The notes under the pieces are model-generated. The model had not been told where the DNA came from. It was given only the letters and a program-made list of their open reading frames with translations, and made no database searches. Of a stretch of 64,000 nt of DNA, positions 50,746-60,139 are shown piece by piece. Made by a program: the position numbers and the translations under genes. Source of the stretch: Bradyrhizobium sp. B124 (lineage in GTDB: Bacteria; Pseudomonadota; Alphaproteobacteria; Rhizobiales; Xanthobacteraceae); NCBI RefSeq assembly GCF_038967635.1, contig NZ_CP152413.1, forward strand, positions 558,001 through 622,000. Direction: 5' to 3'. The first letter of the stretch is position 1; every line of letters begins with the position of its first letter.

Positions 50746-52827
50746 CTACGCCGCCCGTACGTCGGAGAGGAAGCGGTTGACCTGGCCGGCGAGGTCCTTG
50801 GACTGCGTCGAGAGCTGCTCGGCGGCGCCCAGTACCTGGGTTGCCGCGGCGCCGGTGTCGTCGGCGGCGCGCTGCACGCCGGAGATGTTGGAATTGACCT
50901 CCTGGGTGCCGCGCGCGGCTTCCTGAACGCTGCGCGAGATCTCCTTGGTCGCCGATCCCTGCTCCTCGATCGCGGCGGCAATCGCAGTGCCGATCTGGTC
51001 GATCTCGGTGATGACGTCGACGACGCTGCGGATCGCCGTCACGGTCTCGTCGCTTGCGGTCTGGATCGCGGTGATCTGCTCGGAAATCTCCGTGGTCGCC
51101 TTCGCGGTCTGGCCGGCCAGCGACTTCACTTCCGAGGCGACGACGGCAAAGCCTCGACCGGCCTCGCCGGCGCGGGCCGCCTCGATGGTGGCGTTGAGCG
51201 CGAGCAGGTTGGTCTGCGCCGCGATGCTCTGGATAAGCGTCACGACGTCGCCGATCTTCTGGGCGCCCTCGGCCAGCGAGCGCGCAGTGTCGCCGGTGCG
51301 CCTTGCATGGTCGACCGCACGGGCGGCGATCTCGGTCGAGGTCGCGACCTGGCGGGCGATCTCCGAGATCGAGGAGGTCAGTTCCTCGGTCGCGCTCGCC
51401 ACCGTCTGCACATTGGTCGAGGTCTGATCCGACGCCGCGGCGACGACCGCGGCCTGACGGTTGGTGGCGGCCGCGGTGGCCGACATCGATTGCGCCGTGT
51501 CCTCCATCACCGAGGACGCTGCGGACAGGCCGCCGACCAGTTCGGTGACCTTGGCTTCGAAAGCACGGGTCAGATCGTCGAGCACGCGGGCGCGGCGCAT
51601 CTTGACGTCATTCTCGGCTTCCTTCTCGCTCGCGAGTCGATCGGCTTCGATCCTGTTGTCCTTGAACACCTGCACGGCTGCGGCCATCGCGCCGATCTCG
51701 TCGTTGCGCGCGGCGCCCGGGATCGCCTCGGCGACGTCGCCCGCGGCGAGGCGCGACATCCGGCCGGTGAGGGCGGCGATCGGGTTGAGGATGCGGCGGC
51801 GGACCACGACGATGAGGCCGGCGCTGACGGCAATGACCGCGAGCAGCCCGATCAGTGCGATCACGAAGCTGAAGCGCGCCGACGAATAGGCGCTGGCAAG
51901 CACTTGCTCGGCATTCTCGTAGAACGCGTCGCGCACGGTGATGATGGCGGCGAGGCCGATCTGCGATTCCGGATAGTAGGTGTCGAGATCCAGCTCATAC
52001 TTGCCGGTTACTGCGCCTTCCTTGGCAAGCTTCAGCGCTTTGCCGAAGCGCTCGACATAGTCGGCCTGCATCTTGCCGAGCGCCGTCATGACGTTCGCGG
52101 GCGTCGCCGGATTGTTGCGCAATTCCTGCAAGGTCGAGAGGATCTGCTCGGTGCGGCCGGTCGAGCGGTAAAGTTCCAGCTTCTCCTGATCGGTCGCGAC
52201 GCGCTTGGCGCCGACCAGCGCCTTGTGCAGGCTGGCATTGAGGCCGCCGGTGTCGCGCAGCATCCAGGCAACGTTGGCGTAGCTGGCCTGGCGATAGGCA
52301 TTGCCGTCGAGGCCGGCGAGGCGGCGCACCTGCTCGTCGAGCAGCGTGGTGACACCGGCGTTGAACACGGAATTGTCGGCGACGATCTTGCCGGCGGCGG
52401 CGCGGCGGGCATCGGCCGGACCGGCGATTGCAGCCGCGATGGCGTCGCGCAGCCCGGCAAACTTCACCTTCAGCGCGTCGATCTCGCGCGCGACGGCCTC
52501 ACCATCGTCGAGCGATCCCGGCAGGGTGGCGCGCACCTGGTTAACCTTGGCCAGCGCGCCGTCGGTCAACTGGCGCTGGCGGTCGAGTTCGGCGATCTGC
52601 TTTGGATCGATCGTGCCGCCTGCGAGCAGCAGGTTGGTGGCATAGCCCCGCTCGGGGTTCATGTAGCGCGGGATATCGCCGACGGCGCGGACGATCTCGA
52701 GCCGGCTCTGCGCGGTCGAAACCTTGTCCATGGTCTGGTACTTGGTCGCCGCGACATAGGCCGCCAGGCCACCGCCGACCGCGGACAAGGAGACGATCGC
52801 GGCCGTCAGGAGAGTACCGATTTTCAT
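50746..52827 (-). CDS. Methyl-accepting chemotaxis protein
   Basis: The 693 residues make a membrane chemoreceptor. There is a first membrane helix at about residues 7-27 and a long periplasmic sensing region of about 290 residues with [20 protein letters not shown] second helix follows ([20 protein letters not shown]), then a HAMP linker ([17 protein letters not shown]). The cytoplasmic coiled coil carries the signalling tip [20 protein letters not shown]. The methylation helices flank it. There is no C-terminal CheR-tethering pentapeptide (the end is FLSDVRAA). Ligand unknown; no che genes are in the window. Confidence 0.93.
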   Translation of the reverse strand: MKIGTLLTAAIVSLSAVGGGLAAYVAATKYQTMDKVSTAQSRLEIVRAVGDIPRYMNPERGYATNLLLAGGTIDPKQIAELDRQRQLTDGALAKVNQVRATLPGSLDDGEAVAREIDALKVKFAGLRDAIAAAIAGPADARRAAAGKIVADNSVFNAGVTTLLDEQVRRLAGLDGNAYRQASYANVAWMLRDTGGLNASLHKALVGAKRVATDQEKLELYRSTGRTEQILSTLQELRNNPATPANVMTALGKMQADYVERFGKALKLAKEGAVTGKYELDLDTYYPESQIGLAAIITVRDAFYENAEQVLASAYSSARFSFVIALIGLLAVIAVSAGLIVVVRRRILNPIAALTGRMSRLAAGDVAEAIPGAARNDEIGAMAAAVQVFKDNRIEADRLASEKEAENDVKMRRARVLDDLTRAFEAKVTELVGGLSAASSVMEDTAQSMSATAAATNRQAAVVAAASDQTSTNVQTVASATEELTSSISEIARQVATSTEIAARAVDHARRTGDTARSLAEGAQKIGDVVTLIQSIAAQTNLLALNATIEAARAGEAGRGFAVVASEVKSLAGQTAKATTEISEQITAIQTASDETVTAIRSVVDVITEIDQIGTAIAAAIEEQGSATKEISRSVQEAARGTQEVNSNISGVQRAADDTGAAATQVLGAAEQLSTQSKDLAGQVNRFLSDVRAA

Positions 52828-52993
52828 GGGATGCGCGCCATTTCTTGACGAAAGAGGGAAGGCCTCAACCGTACCGGGTGCGCATTAAGCTAGGGTTTAT
52901 GATGCGGGAGCCGTGGCGGTCCCGCACATTCGTATGGTCCGAAAGCCGGAGGTGCCGGGTCGCTCGGCTACGCGTGGCGGCGCGGCGTGACGG

Positions 52994-53248
52994 TCAGTGC
53001 TCGTCGTCCTCAGCGCCCTTGGTCGCGGCGCGGTGCTGGGTCGCGCCGCCCGTGCCCGCTTCGCCGCAGGGAAGCTGGTTCCAGGTGCCGTCGGCGGCCT
53101 GTTGGTAGGCCTGGCAGCCGGTCGAATTGGTTGTGGTGGCGGCTTTCTCGTCGGCTTTCTGCCGCTCGGCACTCTTCGCCAGCGCCGGCGTGGCAACGGC
53201 GGCGATGGCCGCGAGCGAGCCTGCGAAGACCAGCTTTGCGATCCGCAT
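52994..53248 (-). CDS. Small exported hypothetical protein
   Basis: No family is recognised. The 84 residues begin MRIAKLVFAGSLAAIAAVAT, a signal peptide cleaved near ALA-KSA. The mature part is polar (AERQKADEKAATTTNSTGCQ), has two Cys (GCQAYQ, LPCGEAG) and an acidic tail. ATG 53248 has GAGAAGGAGAA upstream. Confidence 0.68.
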   Translation of the reverse strand: MRIAKLVFAGSLAAIAAVATPALAKSAERQKADEKAATTTNSTGCQAYQQAADGTWNQLPCGEAGTGGATQHRAATKGAEDDEH

Positions 53249-53426
53249 GTCGGGTTCTCCTTCTCGAAGCGAACGCATATCCAGAAAACAAATCTGGCAA
53301 TTTTTGGCCGCAGCGAGGGACCTGCGACGAATTGCTTAATGCCGGGAAAACGCGCCGGAATGCCGTTAACGTCTGCGCGCCAGCCGCAGGACGGCGGTCG
53401 CAGCGCTGTGGTAGGATCGCGCCATC

Positions 53427-54017
53427 ATGACCCACCGCATTCTCGTTCTCTATGGCTCCTATCGTTCGGATCGCATGGGCATCCGCCTGGCGCATTTCGT
53501 CGTCGACAGCCTGCGTGCGCGCGGCGACGATGTCGAGTTGATCGACGCCAAGGAGGTCGGCCTGCCGATGCTCGACCGGATGTACAAGGAACATCCCAAG
53601 GGCCAGGCGCCGGCCGTGCTCGAAACGCTCGCTGCAAAGATCCGCGACGCCGACGGCTTCCTGTTCGTCACCGGCGAATACAATTGGGGCATCCAGCCCG
53701 GGCTGAAGAACCTGACCGATCATTTCCTCGAGGAATGGTTCTGGCGTCCGGCGGCGATCGCAAGCTATTCGGCCGGGCGGTTCGCCGGTGCGCGCGCCGC
53801 AACCGCCTGGCACGGCACGCTGTCGGAGATGGGCATGGTGGTGGTGTCGAGCACGATCAGCGCAGGGCCGATCGCGCAGACCCTGTCCGCCGAAGGCAAG
53901 CCGATCGGCGAGGGCGGCAAGTCGCTCGAACGCGCCTTTCCGCGCTTTGCCGACGACTTCACCTGGTGGATCGAAGCCGCCAAGGCACAGCGGGCGCGCA
54001 AGGCGCCGCCATACTGA
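53427..54017 (+). CDS. NADPH-dependent FMN reductase family protein
   Basis: The 196 residues are a flavodoxin-like NAD(P)H-dependent FMN reductase or azoreductase: ILVLYGSYRSDRMGIRLAHF (FMN phosphate loop) and DGFLFVTGEYNWGIQPGLKN (family signature, GEYN). It reduces flavin or azo/quinone compounds. It is followed by an SDR gene beginning 33 bases later, so they may form an operon. Confidence 0.92.
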   Translation: MTHRILVLYGSYRSDRMGIRLAHFVVDSLRARGDDVELIDAKEVGLPMLDRMYKEHPKGQAPAVLETLAAKIRDADGFLFVTGEYNWGIQPGLKNLTDHFLEEWFWRPAAIASYSAGRFAGARAATAWHGTLSEMGMVVVSSTISAGPIAQTLSAEGKPIGEGGKSLERAFPRFADDFTWWIEAAKAQRARKAPPY

Positions 54018-54050
54018 GTGCAGGTCTGCACGTCCTCGGAGATCGGCATC

Positions 54051-54833
54051 ATGAGCCTTTTCACATCGCCCTTCGATCCCGCGCGCGAGGCAGCCCTGGT
54101 GACCGGCGCCGGCAATGGCATTGGCCGCGCCATCGCGCAGGCCCTGGTCGGCGAGGGCGTGCGCACGGTGTTCGCCGACTCGCATGAGGACAGGGTCATG
54201 GCCGCCATCAAGGCCGCCGCACATCCCGAACTTGCCGTGCCCTGGGTCGGTGATCTCGCACAACGTGCGGCGTGCGACGCCCTGCTGGCACATGCGCAAG
54301 CCGCGGTCGGGCAGGTGACGCATTTCGTCCACAGCGCATCGCCGCCGCGCCGCGAGGCCGATCACGCGATGGCGGTCGATGAAGAGACGTGGCGGCAGAT
54401 GCACGCGGTCAATCTCGATGCCGGCTTTCATCTGTCGCGCGAACTGGCGCGCAAGCTGATCGCGGCGAAGCGGCCTGGCTCGTTTCTGCTGCTCACCTCG
54501 CTGCATGCGGGCACGCCGCGCAACCTGCCGCATTATTCGACGGCGAAGGCCGGCATGGCGATGCTGGTGAAGGAACTGGCCAAGAGCTGGGGCTGCTACG
54601 GCATCCGCGTCAATGCGCTGGTGCCCGGCGCGGTCGCGGCCGGCGGCTTCGTCGCCGATCCCGCGCTGGCCAAGCACATTCCGCTCGGCCGGCTTGGTCA
54701 GGCGGACGATCTCGCGCCGATGGCGCTCGCCGTGCTGTCGCACAAGCTCTCCGGCTACGTCACCGGCGCATCGATCGTCGTCGACGGCGGCCTGTCGCTG
54801 ACCAACTGGTTCGCGCCGCCGGAGCTCGATTGA
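54051..54833 (+). CDS. Short-chain dehydrogenase/reductase
   Basis: The 260 residues are a classical SDR: cofactor motif ALVTGAGNGIGRAIAQAL, HFVHSASPPRREAD, catalytic FLLLTSLHAG and YSTAKAGMAMLVKEL, and the closing YVTGASIVVDGGLSLTNWF. The substrate is unknown. ATG 54051 has CGGAGATC upstream; GTG 54018 is an alternative. Position suggests cotranscription with the FMN reductase. Confidence 0.9.
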   Translation: MSLFTSPFDPAREAALVTGAGNGIGRAIAQALVGEGVRTVFADSHEDRVMAAIKAAAHPELAVPWVGDLAQRAACDALLAHAQAAVGQVTHFVHSASPPRREADHAMAVDEETWRQMHAVNLDAGFHLSRELARKLIAAKRPGSFLLLTSLHAGTPRNLPHYSTAKAGMAMLVKELAKSWGCYGIRVNALVPGAVAAGGFVADPALAKHIPLGRLGQADDLAPMALAVLSHKLSGYVTGASIVVDGGLSLTNWFAPPELD

Positions 54834-54843
54834 GAATCGAAAT

Positions 54844-55227
54844 TTACTCCTTCGTCCGGATGTAGCCCGCAAGCCGCGTCTTCTGGTCTTGGCACCAGGT
54901 CGTCATGCTGCCGGCGCGGCGCTGGTCGAGGTCGGTGGTCTGGGTTGCGATCGCGACTTCGGTCATCAGGTCGTCGGCCTGTTTCTCGCCCATCTTACCG
55001 CCGGTATGCATGAAGGCGATCGCCTTGCGCACCTGCTCGGTGGTGCCGTCGGGCAGGTGCATGTCCTGCGCGCGCTGCACGAGGTCCTGATAGACGAGAT
55101 CGGTGCCGGGGCACTCGACCTTGGCGGCAAAGGCCTGCAGCACCATGGTGACATAGGCCGCACGCGGATCGGCGTGGGCCGGTGTTGCCGCGACAATCAG
55201 GCCGCCGATCAGCAGAGCGTAACGCAT
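54844..55227 (-). CDS. Small exported protein with Rap1a/Tai-like look
   Basis: The 127 residues start with a signal peptide (LIGGLIVAATPAHA). The mature part is helical with two Cys (VECPGTDL, TTWCQDQK) and a GGKMGEKQADDLM helix. It resembles the small periplasmic immunity-like Rap1a/Tai group in size and Cys pattern, but I cannot confirm the family. It is divergent from the L,D-transpeptidase lipoprotein. Confidence 0.72.
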   Translation of the reverse strand: MRYALLIGGLIVAATPAHADPRAAYVTMVLQAFAAKVECPGTDLVYQDLVQRAQDMHLPDGTTEQVRKAIAFMHTGGKMGEKQADDLMTEVAIATQTTDLDQRRAGSMTTWCQDQKTRLAGYIRTKE

Positions 55228-55409
55228 CGAATTCCTCCCGATGTTTTAGATAATTTGCCGCAAGGCTAGCGTCCGCGGGAACCGACTGCAACCGGAAGGA
55301 CACACTTGCCGAAGGAACCGATCAAACAGCCGTGTTCCAATCTGCGCTGCCACGATTTCAGCACGATTTCGGCAGCAAGTGCCACAACTTGACGCAGGGG
55401 AGAATAATC

Positions 55410-56033
55410 GTGTCGAAGTTGGGGCTTGCTGCGGTGCTGATGGGTTCGCTCGCACTTGGCGGCTGCATGCAGGCGACGCTGTCGCCGGTGACGGATGCCG
55501 CGATGACGCCGCGCGATCGGCAATTGCTGGCGCATCCGCCCTATGCGGATGCCAAGATTCCGGATCAGTTCCAGCGCCACATTGTCGATTACAGGCGGAA
55601 GGAGCAGCCGGGTTCAATCCTGGTCGATACCGACGCGCGCTATCTCTATTACGTGCTGCCCGGCGGCAAGGCGATCCGCTACGGCGTCGCCGTCGGCGAA
55701 GAGGCAATGGCGTTCTCCGGCGTCGCCACCGTTGGCCGTCTCGCCGAATGGCCGGATTGGGTTCCGACCAAGGACATCCAGGAGCGGCTCGGGCCGTATC
55801 CGGCGCGTGTCGCCGGCGGACCGGCCAATCCGCTCGGTGCCCGGGGCATCTACCTCTACCAGGGCAACAAGGACACGCTCTACCGCATCCACGGCACCAA
55901 CCAGCCCGAATATATCGGGCAGGCGATCTCGTCGGGCTGTATCCGCATGAACAACGCCGACGTGATCGATCTCTACCAGCACGTCAAGCCGGGGGCGACC
56001 GTGGTCGTGCTGCCGCCGGGACAGAGCGCGTAA
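55410..56033 (+). CDS. Lipoprotein L,D-transpeptidase (YkuD domain)
   Basis: The 207 residues start at GTG 55410 (GGGGAGA 6 bases upstream) and give a lipoprotein signal ending LALGGCMQA, with lipobox Leu-Gly-Gly-Cys at about residue 21. The YkuD domain follows: SILVDTDARYLYYVLPGGKA, RIHGTNQPEYIGQAISSGCI (catalytic His, Ser-Gly-Cys) and RMNNADVIDLYQHV. It is a second peptidoglycan L,D-transpeptidase in this window, probably attached to the membrane. Confidence 0.9.
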   Translation: MSKLGLAAVLMGSLALGGCMQATLSPVTDAAMTPRDRQLLAHPPYADAKIPDQFQRHIVDYRRKEQPGSILVDTDARYLYYVLPGGKAIRYGVAVGEEAMAFSGVATVGRLAEWPDWVPTKDIQERLGPYPARVAGGPANPLGARGIYLYQGNKDTLYRIHGTNQPEYIGQAISSGCIRMNNADVIDLYQHVKPGATVVVLPPGQSA

Positions 56034-56037
56034 AGGC

Positions 56038-56119
56038 CGTAGGGCGGATTAGCCGAAGGCGTAATCCGCCATCATTCGAGGCAGCGGCGGCGGATTACGC
56101 TTGCGCTAATCCGCCCTAC
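56038..56119. repeat. Palindromic REP-like repeat, family D
   Basis: The left arm CGTAGGGCGGATTAGCCGAA and onward (to TAATCCGCC) is matched by a right arm ending GCTAATCCGCCCTAC, followed by TTTTTT. It lies right after the L,D-transpeptidase stop and could double as a terminator. Confidence 0.8.
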
Positions 56120-56135
56120 TTTTTTGTGAGTCCCG

Positions 56136-57197
56136 TCAGCGCAACGGCATCGGCGGCCGGACCACGGGGCCGTTATCATCAGCATCGACAACAGAGGACG
56201 GCTGCGATTGCACTGGCCGCGGCGCGACAGCCTGCGGTGCGGCTGCAACGGGTGCCGGCAGCGGGGCCGCTGATGCAGCCGGTGGCGGTGGGATGTAGGC
56301 CTGGGTCGGCGGGTACGACCGGCGCACCGGCGGTGAAGCAACGGCCGTGCGTGGCGCCGCAGGCGGCGGCGTGATCGCGGCACGCGGGCGCGGCGCGACC
56401 GGCCGCGGTTCGACGGCCCTGGTCTCGGTCGTCCGCGCGACCCGCTGCGTCAACTGATCCTGGCTCGCCTTCAGCTGATCGATGCTGGTCTTGAGCTGCT
56501 CGATCTGCTGTCCCATCGACGCGAGATCGCGCGCCATCGACTGCGACAGCTGCGTTTGGTCAGCTGGTGCCGCCGGGGCAACCGGCGCCGCCGCTGCAGC
56601 GGGTGCTGCGGCCACCGCAGGCTGCGCTGCAGCGACGTCCTGTGGCGCAGCCGCTGGAGCAGCCTCAGCCGGCTGATCGGCGGCAGCCACCTGCGCGGGC
56701 GGGCTCGCCTGGTCGGCAGCGGGAGTGGCCTTGCCCGGCAGCAGCGACGTCAGGGCCTCGACCTGGGGCACGTAGTCGGCCACCACCTGCTTGACGCGAT
56801 GCCCGTAGTGTTGCCACGCCGCGGTGCCCATGGCGCCGGCGATCGCGAACACGAACCAGAAGGCGCGGATCGCCCATTTATTGGTCGGACGCGGCGCGCG
56901 CTCCAGTCTGATGTCGTCCAGCCTGCCGTCATGGCTTGCGGCGCTGTATTCCGGCGCGGCCGGCGGCGCCGCCACCGGTATCGGCGTCACCGGCGGCACC
57001 GAGGTGACCGTGGCGGCGGGCGCGACCTGTGGCGTGGACGAGGGGGCGAGGCTCGGGCCGAACCAAGGCTCGCGTTGCCCTGGCGCTCCCTTGGCGGCGG
57101 GTGCCGGCGCGGCGGCATTGTCCGGGCGGGTTGCAGTGAAGCTAGGTTCGATCGCGAAAATATCGTGCGGATCTGCGTCTTTCAGTGTCGATTGCAT
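56136..57197 (-). CDS. Ala/Pro-rich single-span membrane protein of unknown function
   Basis: No family is recognised. The 353 residues have a polar N terminus of about 110 residues, one membrane helix (WAIRAFWFVFAIAGAMGTAA), then Ala-rich sequence, a coiled-coil-like stretch (MARDLASMGQQIEQLKTSID, LKASQDQLTQRVAR) and a Pro/Ala-rich C terminus. The coiled coil should face the periplasm. Similar proteins occur as Bradyrhizobium conserved hypotheticals. It is divergent from rlpA across 378 bases. Confidence 0.75.
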   Translation of the reverse strand: MQSTLKDADPHDIFAIEPSFTATRPDNAAAPAPAAKGAPGQREPWFGPSLAPSSTPQVAPAATVTSVPPVTPIPVAAPPAAPEYSAASHDGRLDDIRLERAPRPTNKWAIRAFWFVFAIAGAMGTAAWQHYGHRVKQVVADYVPQVEALTSLLPGKATPAADQASPPAQVAAADQPAEAAPAAAPQDVAAAQPAVAAAPAAAAAPVAPAAPADQTQLSQSMARDLASMGQQIEQLKTSIDQLKASQDQLTQRVARTTETRAVEPRPVAPRPRAAITPPPAAPRTAVASPPVRRSYPPTQAYIPPPPAASAAPLPAPVAAAPQAVAPRPVQSQPSSVVDADDNGPVVRPPMPLR

Positions 57198-57575
57198 GGC
57201 GGTCCCCGTTTCAGTCCAAGGTCAACCGCAAATGGGCGGCCGGCAATTTGAGCTCTGTATCGACCCCTGGCCCTGACCCCACGACTCCAGTCCGGTTTGA
57301 CCAAAGCAAGGCGAGAGGGTGGAGAGGTTGGGGAGTTTCGGGAACCGACGCTGGGAGCCGAGGACGCTAGGAATCCTTGGACGCGCGCGGAGAGCTCCGG
57401 GACGCATTTCCGGGTGAACCTCCCTGGTTGTGTGGCGCATCCACCACACCCGAGGGGAAATCGGTTCACCTGCGGCCAGTCCGACCGCGCTCCGCCACCG
57501 TTCCGCCCCGATTGGATTCGGCCATGCGGGTGTTGGATTTTCGGCTTGGGCTGGGGCGCGAGTTGGGGATGCAAC
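57198..57575. other. Divergent intergenic region
   Basis: About 380 bases between a minus-strand membrane protein gene and rlpA. No frame here shows protein character, although one stays open on the plus strand from 57297 into rlpA. I see no clear promoter motif or RNA fold. It presumably holds both promoters. Confidence 0.4.
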
Positions 57576-58157
57576 ATGTCACGCGACGATGCAGTCATTT
57601 CGTACGTCGACGTCAAACGCAGCGCGCGCGGTGTTGCGCCCGCAATTGCATTGGCTCGTGCGCGAAAGCCGCTGCGGCTCTGCGCCATCGTGATCGGCGC
57701 CGCGTCGCTTGCGGCCTGTGCACAGTCCTCCGTCGTCAGCCAGCGCTCGCAGGCGCTCGCGAGCCGGCCAGCATCGCTCGAGCCGACCCGGGCTGCGTCA
57801 TCGGCGACGCGCACACATGTCGCAACCGCGCGCAAGCACACGCCGTACGCGTCACGCAAAGGCGGCGATACCAGGATCGCGTCGCAGGGCGTCGCGAGCT
57901 TCTACAGCGACGAGCAGGAGACCGCGAGCGGCGAGAAGTTCAACGCGCACGAACTGACCGCCGCGCATCCGACATTGCCGTTCGGCACCAAGCTGCGCGT
58001 CACCGACGTCAAGACCGGCCGCTCGGTCACGGTGCGTGTCAACGACCGCGGGCCTTACGTTCCCGGGCGCATCGTCGACGTCTCGTATTCTGCTGCACAG
58101 TCGCTCGGCATGATCGGCAAGGGCGTCGCGAATGTCCGGCTCGACGTGGTGCAGTGA
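57576..58157 (+). CDS. RlpA family septal-ring lytic transglycosylase-like lipoprotein
   Basis: The 193 residues contain the RlpA double-psi beta-barrel: GVASFYSDEQETASGEKFNA, TLPFGTKLRVTDVKTGRSV and RVNDRGPYVPGRIVDVSYSA. This resembles RlpA enzymes that cut denuded peptidoglycan at the septum. No SPOR domain follows. The N terminus has a hydrophobic segment LCAIVIGAASLAACAQSS, a possible lipobox (Leu-Ala-Ala-Cys), preceded by an unusually long polar stretch of about 30 residues. ATG 57576 has GGGGAT upstream. Confidence 0.87.
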   Translation: MSRDDAVISYVDVKRSARGVAPAIALARARKPLRLCAIVIGAASLAACAQSSVVSQRSQALASRPASLEPTRAASSATRTHVATARKHTPYASRKGGDTRIASQGVASFYSDEQETASGEKFNAHELTAAHPTLPFGTKLRVTDVKTGRSVTVRVNDRGPYVPGRIVDVSYSAAQSLGMIGKGVANVRLDVVQ

Positions 58158-58595
58158 GCGGCGTCGCAAGTCAGGTTCGGGATTTCTTGCCGGACGGATC
58201 GGGAAAAAGTCCCGGTGTTGCGCGCGCTTTAATCCTGTTGTCCGAACGCTGGCAACAAATAGGATTGATGCCGCTACTTCCCGCGCTCTCCTTTTCCAGG
58301 CGCGTGGATTTTCAACCCAATGAACCTTCCCCGCCTTGGCGTCCCACCGAGGCGGGGTTTTTCTTTGAGGCATGCGCGCGGAGTGCGTTCACGGGGTGGG
58401 CCTGAGCCATCAGCGGCAAGACCACATGCTGGATATGCCGACCTTGATGGGTAAGTTGCGCCGCCGCGACCGCACGTTGCGCTCTGCCGCATCTGGCGCC
58501 TGTGCTTCCACCAAATTGTCATGCTCCCGGCGAATTGCGGCCCAACGCCGCTGCCAACACACCGCCGAACGGATGACGTCGGCGAGGGACAAGCA
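58158..58595. other. Intergenic region after rlpA, with terminator
   Basis: About 440 bases with no convincing gene. A strong terminator lies at 58329-58365. The rest shows no repeat or RNA fold I can name. Confidence 0.45.
58329..58365 (+). terminator. Rho-independent terminator
   Basis: An 8-base stem, CCCCGCCT (58329-58336) and AGGCGGGG (58350-58357), is followed by TTTTTCTTT. It lies about 170 bases after the rlpA stop; an unseen transcript may end here. Confidence 0.85.
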
Positions 58596-58775
58596 TTGGC
58601 CTACAAGATGATCGCAGAACGCGAGAACGAAACGGTCAGGATCGAGCGGGAGAGCACCTTCATCATCATCGCCAAGGCCAGGGTCTGGGCGAGCGAGGGA
58701 TGGCAGGTGGTGATCACCGACAAGGATGGAAAATCATACCCGCCCGAGGAATTCGACAAGCTGCTCGCGGCGTAG
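58596..58775 (+). CDS. Small conserved hypothetical protein (59 residues)
   Basis: The protein reads MAYKMIAERENETVRIERES followed by TFIIIAKARVWASEGWQVVI and TDKDGKSYPPEEFDKLLAA. I recall similar small proteins in Bradyrhizobium but no function. It is charged, with a central hydrophobic strand, and no export signal. The start is TTG 58596 with GAGGGAC upstream; ATG 58608 is the other option. Confidence 0.7.
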   Translation: MAYKMIAERENETVRIERESTFIIIAKARVWASEGWQVVITDKDGKSYPPEEFDKLLAA

Positions 58776-58794
58776 TGCTCTATTGCCGTTTGCG

Positions 58795-58870
58795 CATGAT
58801 CTCCGCGCAAACGCTACGCGTTTGTCGCGAGGGAAAACCGCTTCGCACTTTTCCGGATCATGCGCTAGCG
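58795..58870. repeat. Dispersed repeat, family F, copy 2
   Basis: The same element as at 8839 (CATGATCTCCGCGCAAACGC onward), running up to GGATCATGCGCTAGCGC. It overlaps the last two codons and stop of the methyltransferase gene on the other strand. Confidence 0.75.
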
Positions 58871-59593
58871 CTGCGCTGACACCAGCATCATCATCGGCCG
58901 TTCGAGTTCGTCGGCCAGTTCGGGCACAGCCTTGATCTGCTCCCGCGTCGGGGAGAATTCCTCGACGTGGCGAAGCGTGAAGCCGGCGCCGATCAGCGCA
59001 TTGAGCGTGGTGCCGATGGTGCGGTGATATTTCAGCACGCCTTTCACGTACCAGTCGGTCCGGCGTTCGCCTTCGATGAAGTAGCGGTTGACCGGCCAGG
59101 ACTTGCGGCCGTCCTGGTCCTGTCCCCAGCCGGGATGGGCGGCGGCCATGTAGATCGGATGCTCGATGGTGAAGACCAGATGCCCGTCCGGGACGAGGGT
59201 GCGATACAGCATCCGCGCCAGGCGATCGAAGTCTCTGATGTAGTGGAAGGTGAGGGCGCTGTAGGCGAGGTCGAATGTGGCCTTCGGCAGCTCCAGCGTT
59301 TCGAGGTCGGCGATCTCGTAAGCGATGGCTGGATCCTGCGTCATCGCCGTGGCGCGCGTGATCATGTTCTGCGAGAGGTCGACGCCGAGCACGCCGGAGG
59401 CGCCTTGCTCGCGCATCCAGCGCGATGTCCAGCCGAAGCCGCAGCCGAGATCGACCACGCGCTTGCCTGCGATGTCAGGCAGCATGGCGCGGATCGCGGG
59501 CCATTCGGGCGCGCCGAGCAGCCCGCGGACCTGCCGCGGCAACTGGCTGTAGCCGGCGAAGAAGCCGGGATCGTCATAGATGTTCTGCGCCAT
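58865..59593 (-). CDS. Class I SAM-dependent methyltransferase
   Basis: The 242 residues show the Rossmann SAM motifs: I KRVVDLGCGFGWTSRWMREQ, II GVDLSQNMI, with IADLETLELPKATFDLAYSA (motif III) and LVPDGHLVFTIEHPI later. The target is unknown; it may act on a small molecule. ATG 59593 is chosen (MAQNIYDDPGFFAG); GTG 59599 is two codons upstream. The long open frame to 59938 has no protein character. Confidence 0.91.
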   Translation of the reverse strand: MAQNIYDDPGFFAGYSQLPRQVRGLLGAPEWPAIRAMLPDIAGKRVVDLGCGFGWTSRWMREQGASGVLGVDLSQNMITRATAMTQDPAIAYEIADLETLELPKATFDLAYSALTFHYIRDFDRLARMLYRTLVPDGHLVFTIEHPIYMAAAHPGWGQDQDGRKSWPVNRYFIEGERRTDWYVKGVLKYHRTIGTTLNALIGAGFTLRHVEEFSPTREQIKAVPELADELERPMMMLVSAQR

Positions 59594-59783
59594 GGTCACG
59601 GCAACTCGGGAAGGAGCGGGGTCCGCCTCTCTGTATCCGCCGCCGCGGCGCGTGGAAACCGTTGATTCCGTCGCGCCGGCCGGTCTGCTGGAACCAGACG
59701 CGGCGTTCGGCCGTTTTGAAGTCAGTCCGCGGGACGCGCGGTCACGGCTGTCCCTGCGGCGTCGGACAGCAGAGGAGAGCGCC

Positions 59784-59969
59784 ATGATAGCCGAGATGCA
59801 GATCCACACAATCGCGCGGCAGATGCTCGAGAAGCACGGCCTGCAGGCGATTGCCGAGGCGGCGCAGAACGCGATCGCCTGCGAGAGCAAGGGCGAGACC
59901 GAAGAGGCCCGCGAGTGGCGCCATATCGAGGACGCCATGAAGATGATGCGCGGACCGCATCAGAGCTGA
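59784..59969 (+). CDS. Small conserved hypothetical protein (61 residues)
   Basis: The protein starts MIAEMQIHTIARQMLEKHGL and is all helical, ending WRHIEDAMKMMRGPHQS. I know no function. ATG 59784 has AGAGGAGAG 6 bases upstream, a strong site. It is divergent from the methyltransferase. Confidence 0.68.
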   Translation: MIAEMQIHTIARQMLEKHGLQAIAEAAQNAIACESKGETEEAREWRHIEDAMKMMRGPHQS

Positions 59970-60139
59970 CCGCGGGGAGCCCGCGATGCCTGACCGAATG
60001 ATCCGGCGCTGGGCGCTGGACCATTCGACTTGCGAATCCCCAAGGTTGCGAATCCCCAAGGCCGCTTGCCTTCGCCGGAAATTCCGGGAACTCTGTTCCG
60101 GCAAGCATCAGACAAATTTTCTATCTGGGGAAATTCGCC

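Noticed and set aside
57297..57575. N-terminal extension of rlpA, or an RNA gene in this stretch
   Set aside because: The upstream codons read as Arg/Pro/Trp-rich without signal; the bases GGAGAGG and nearby hairpins looked tRNA-like at first but no cloverleaf can be drawn, nor a signal-recognition RNA motif.
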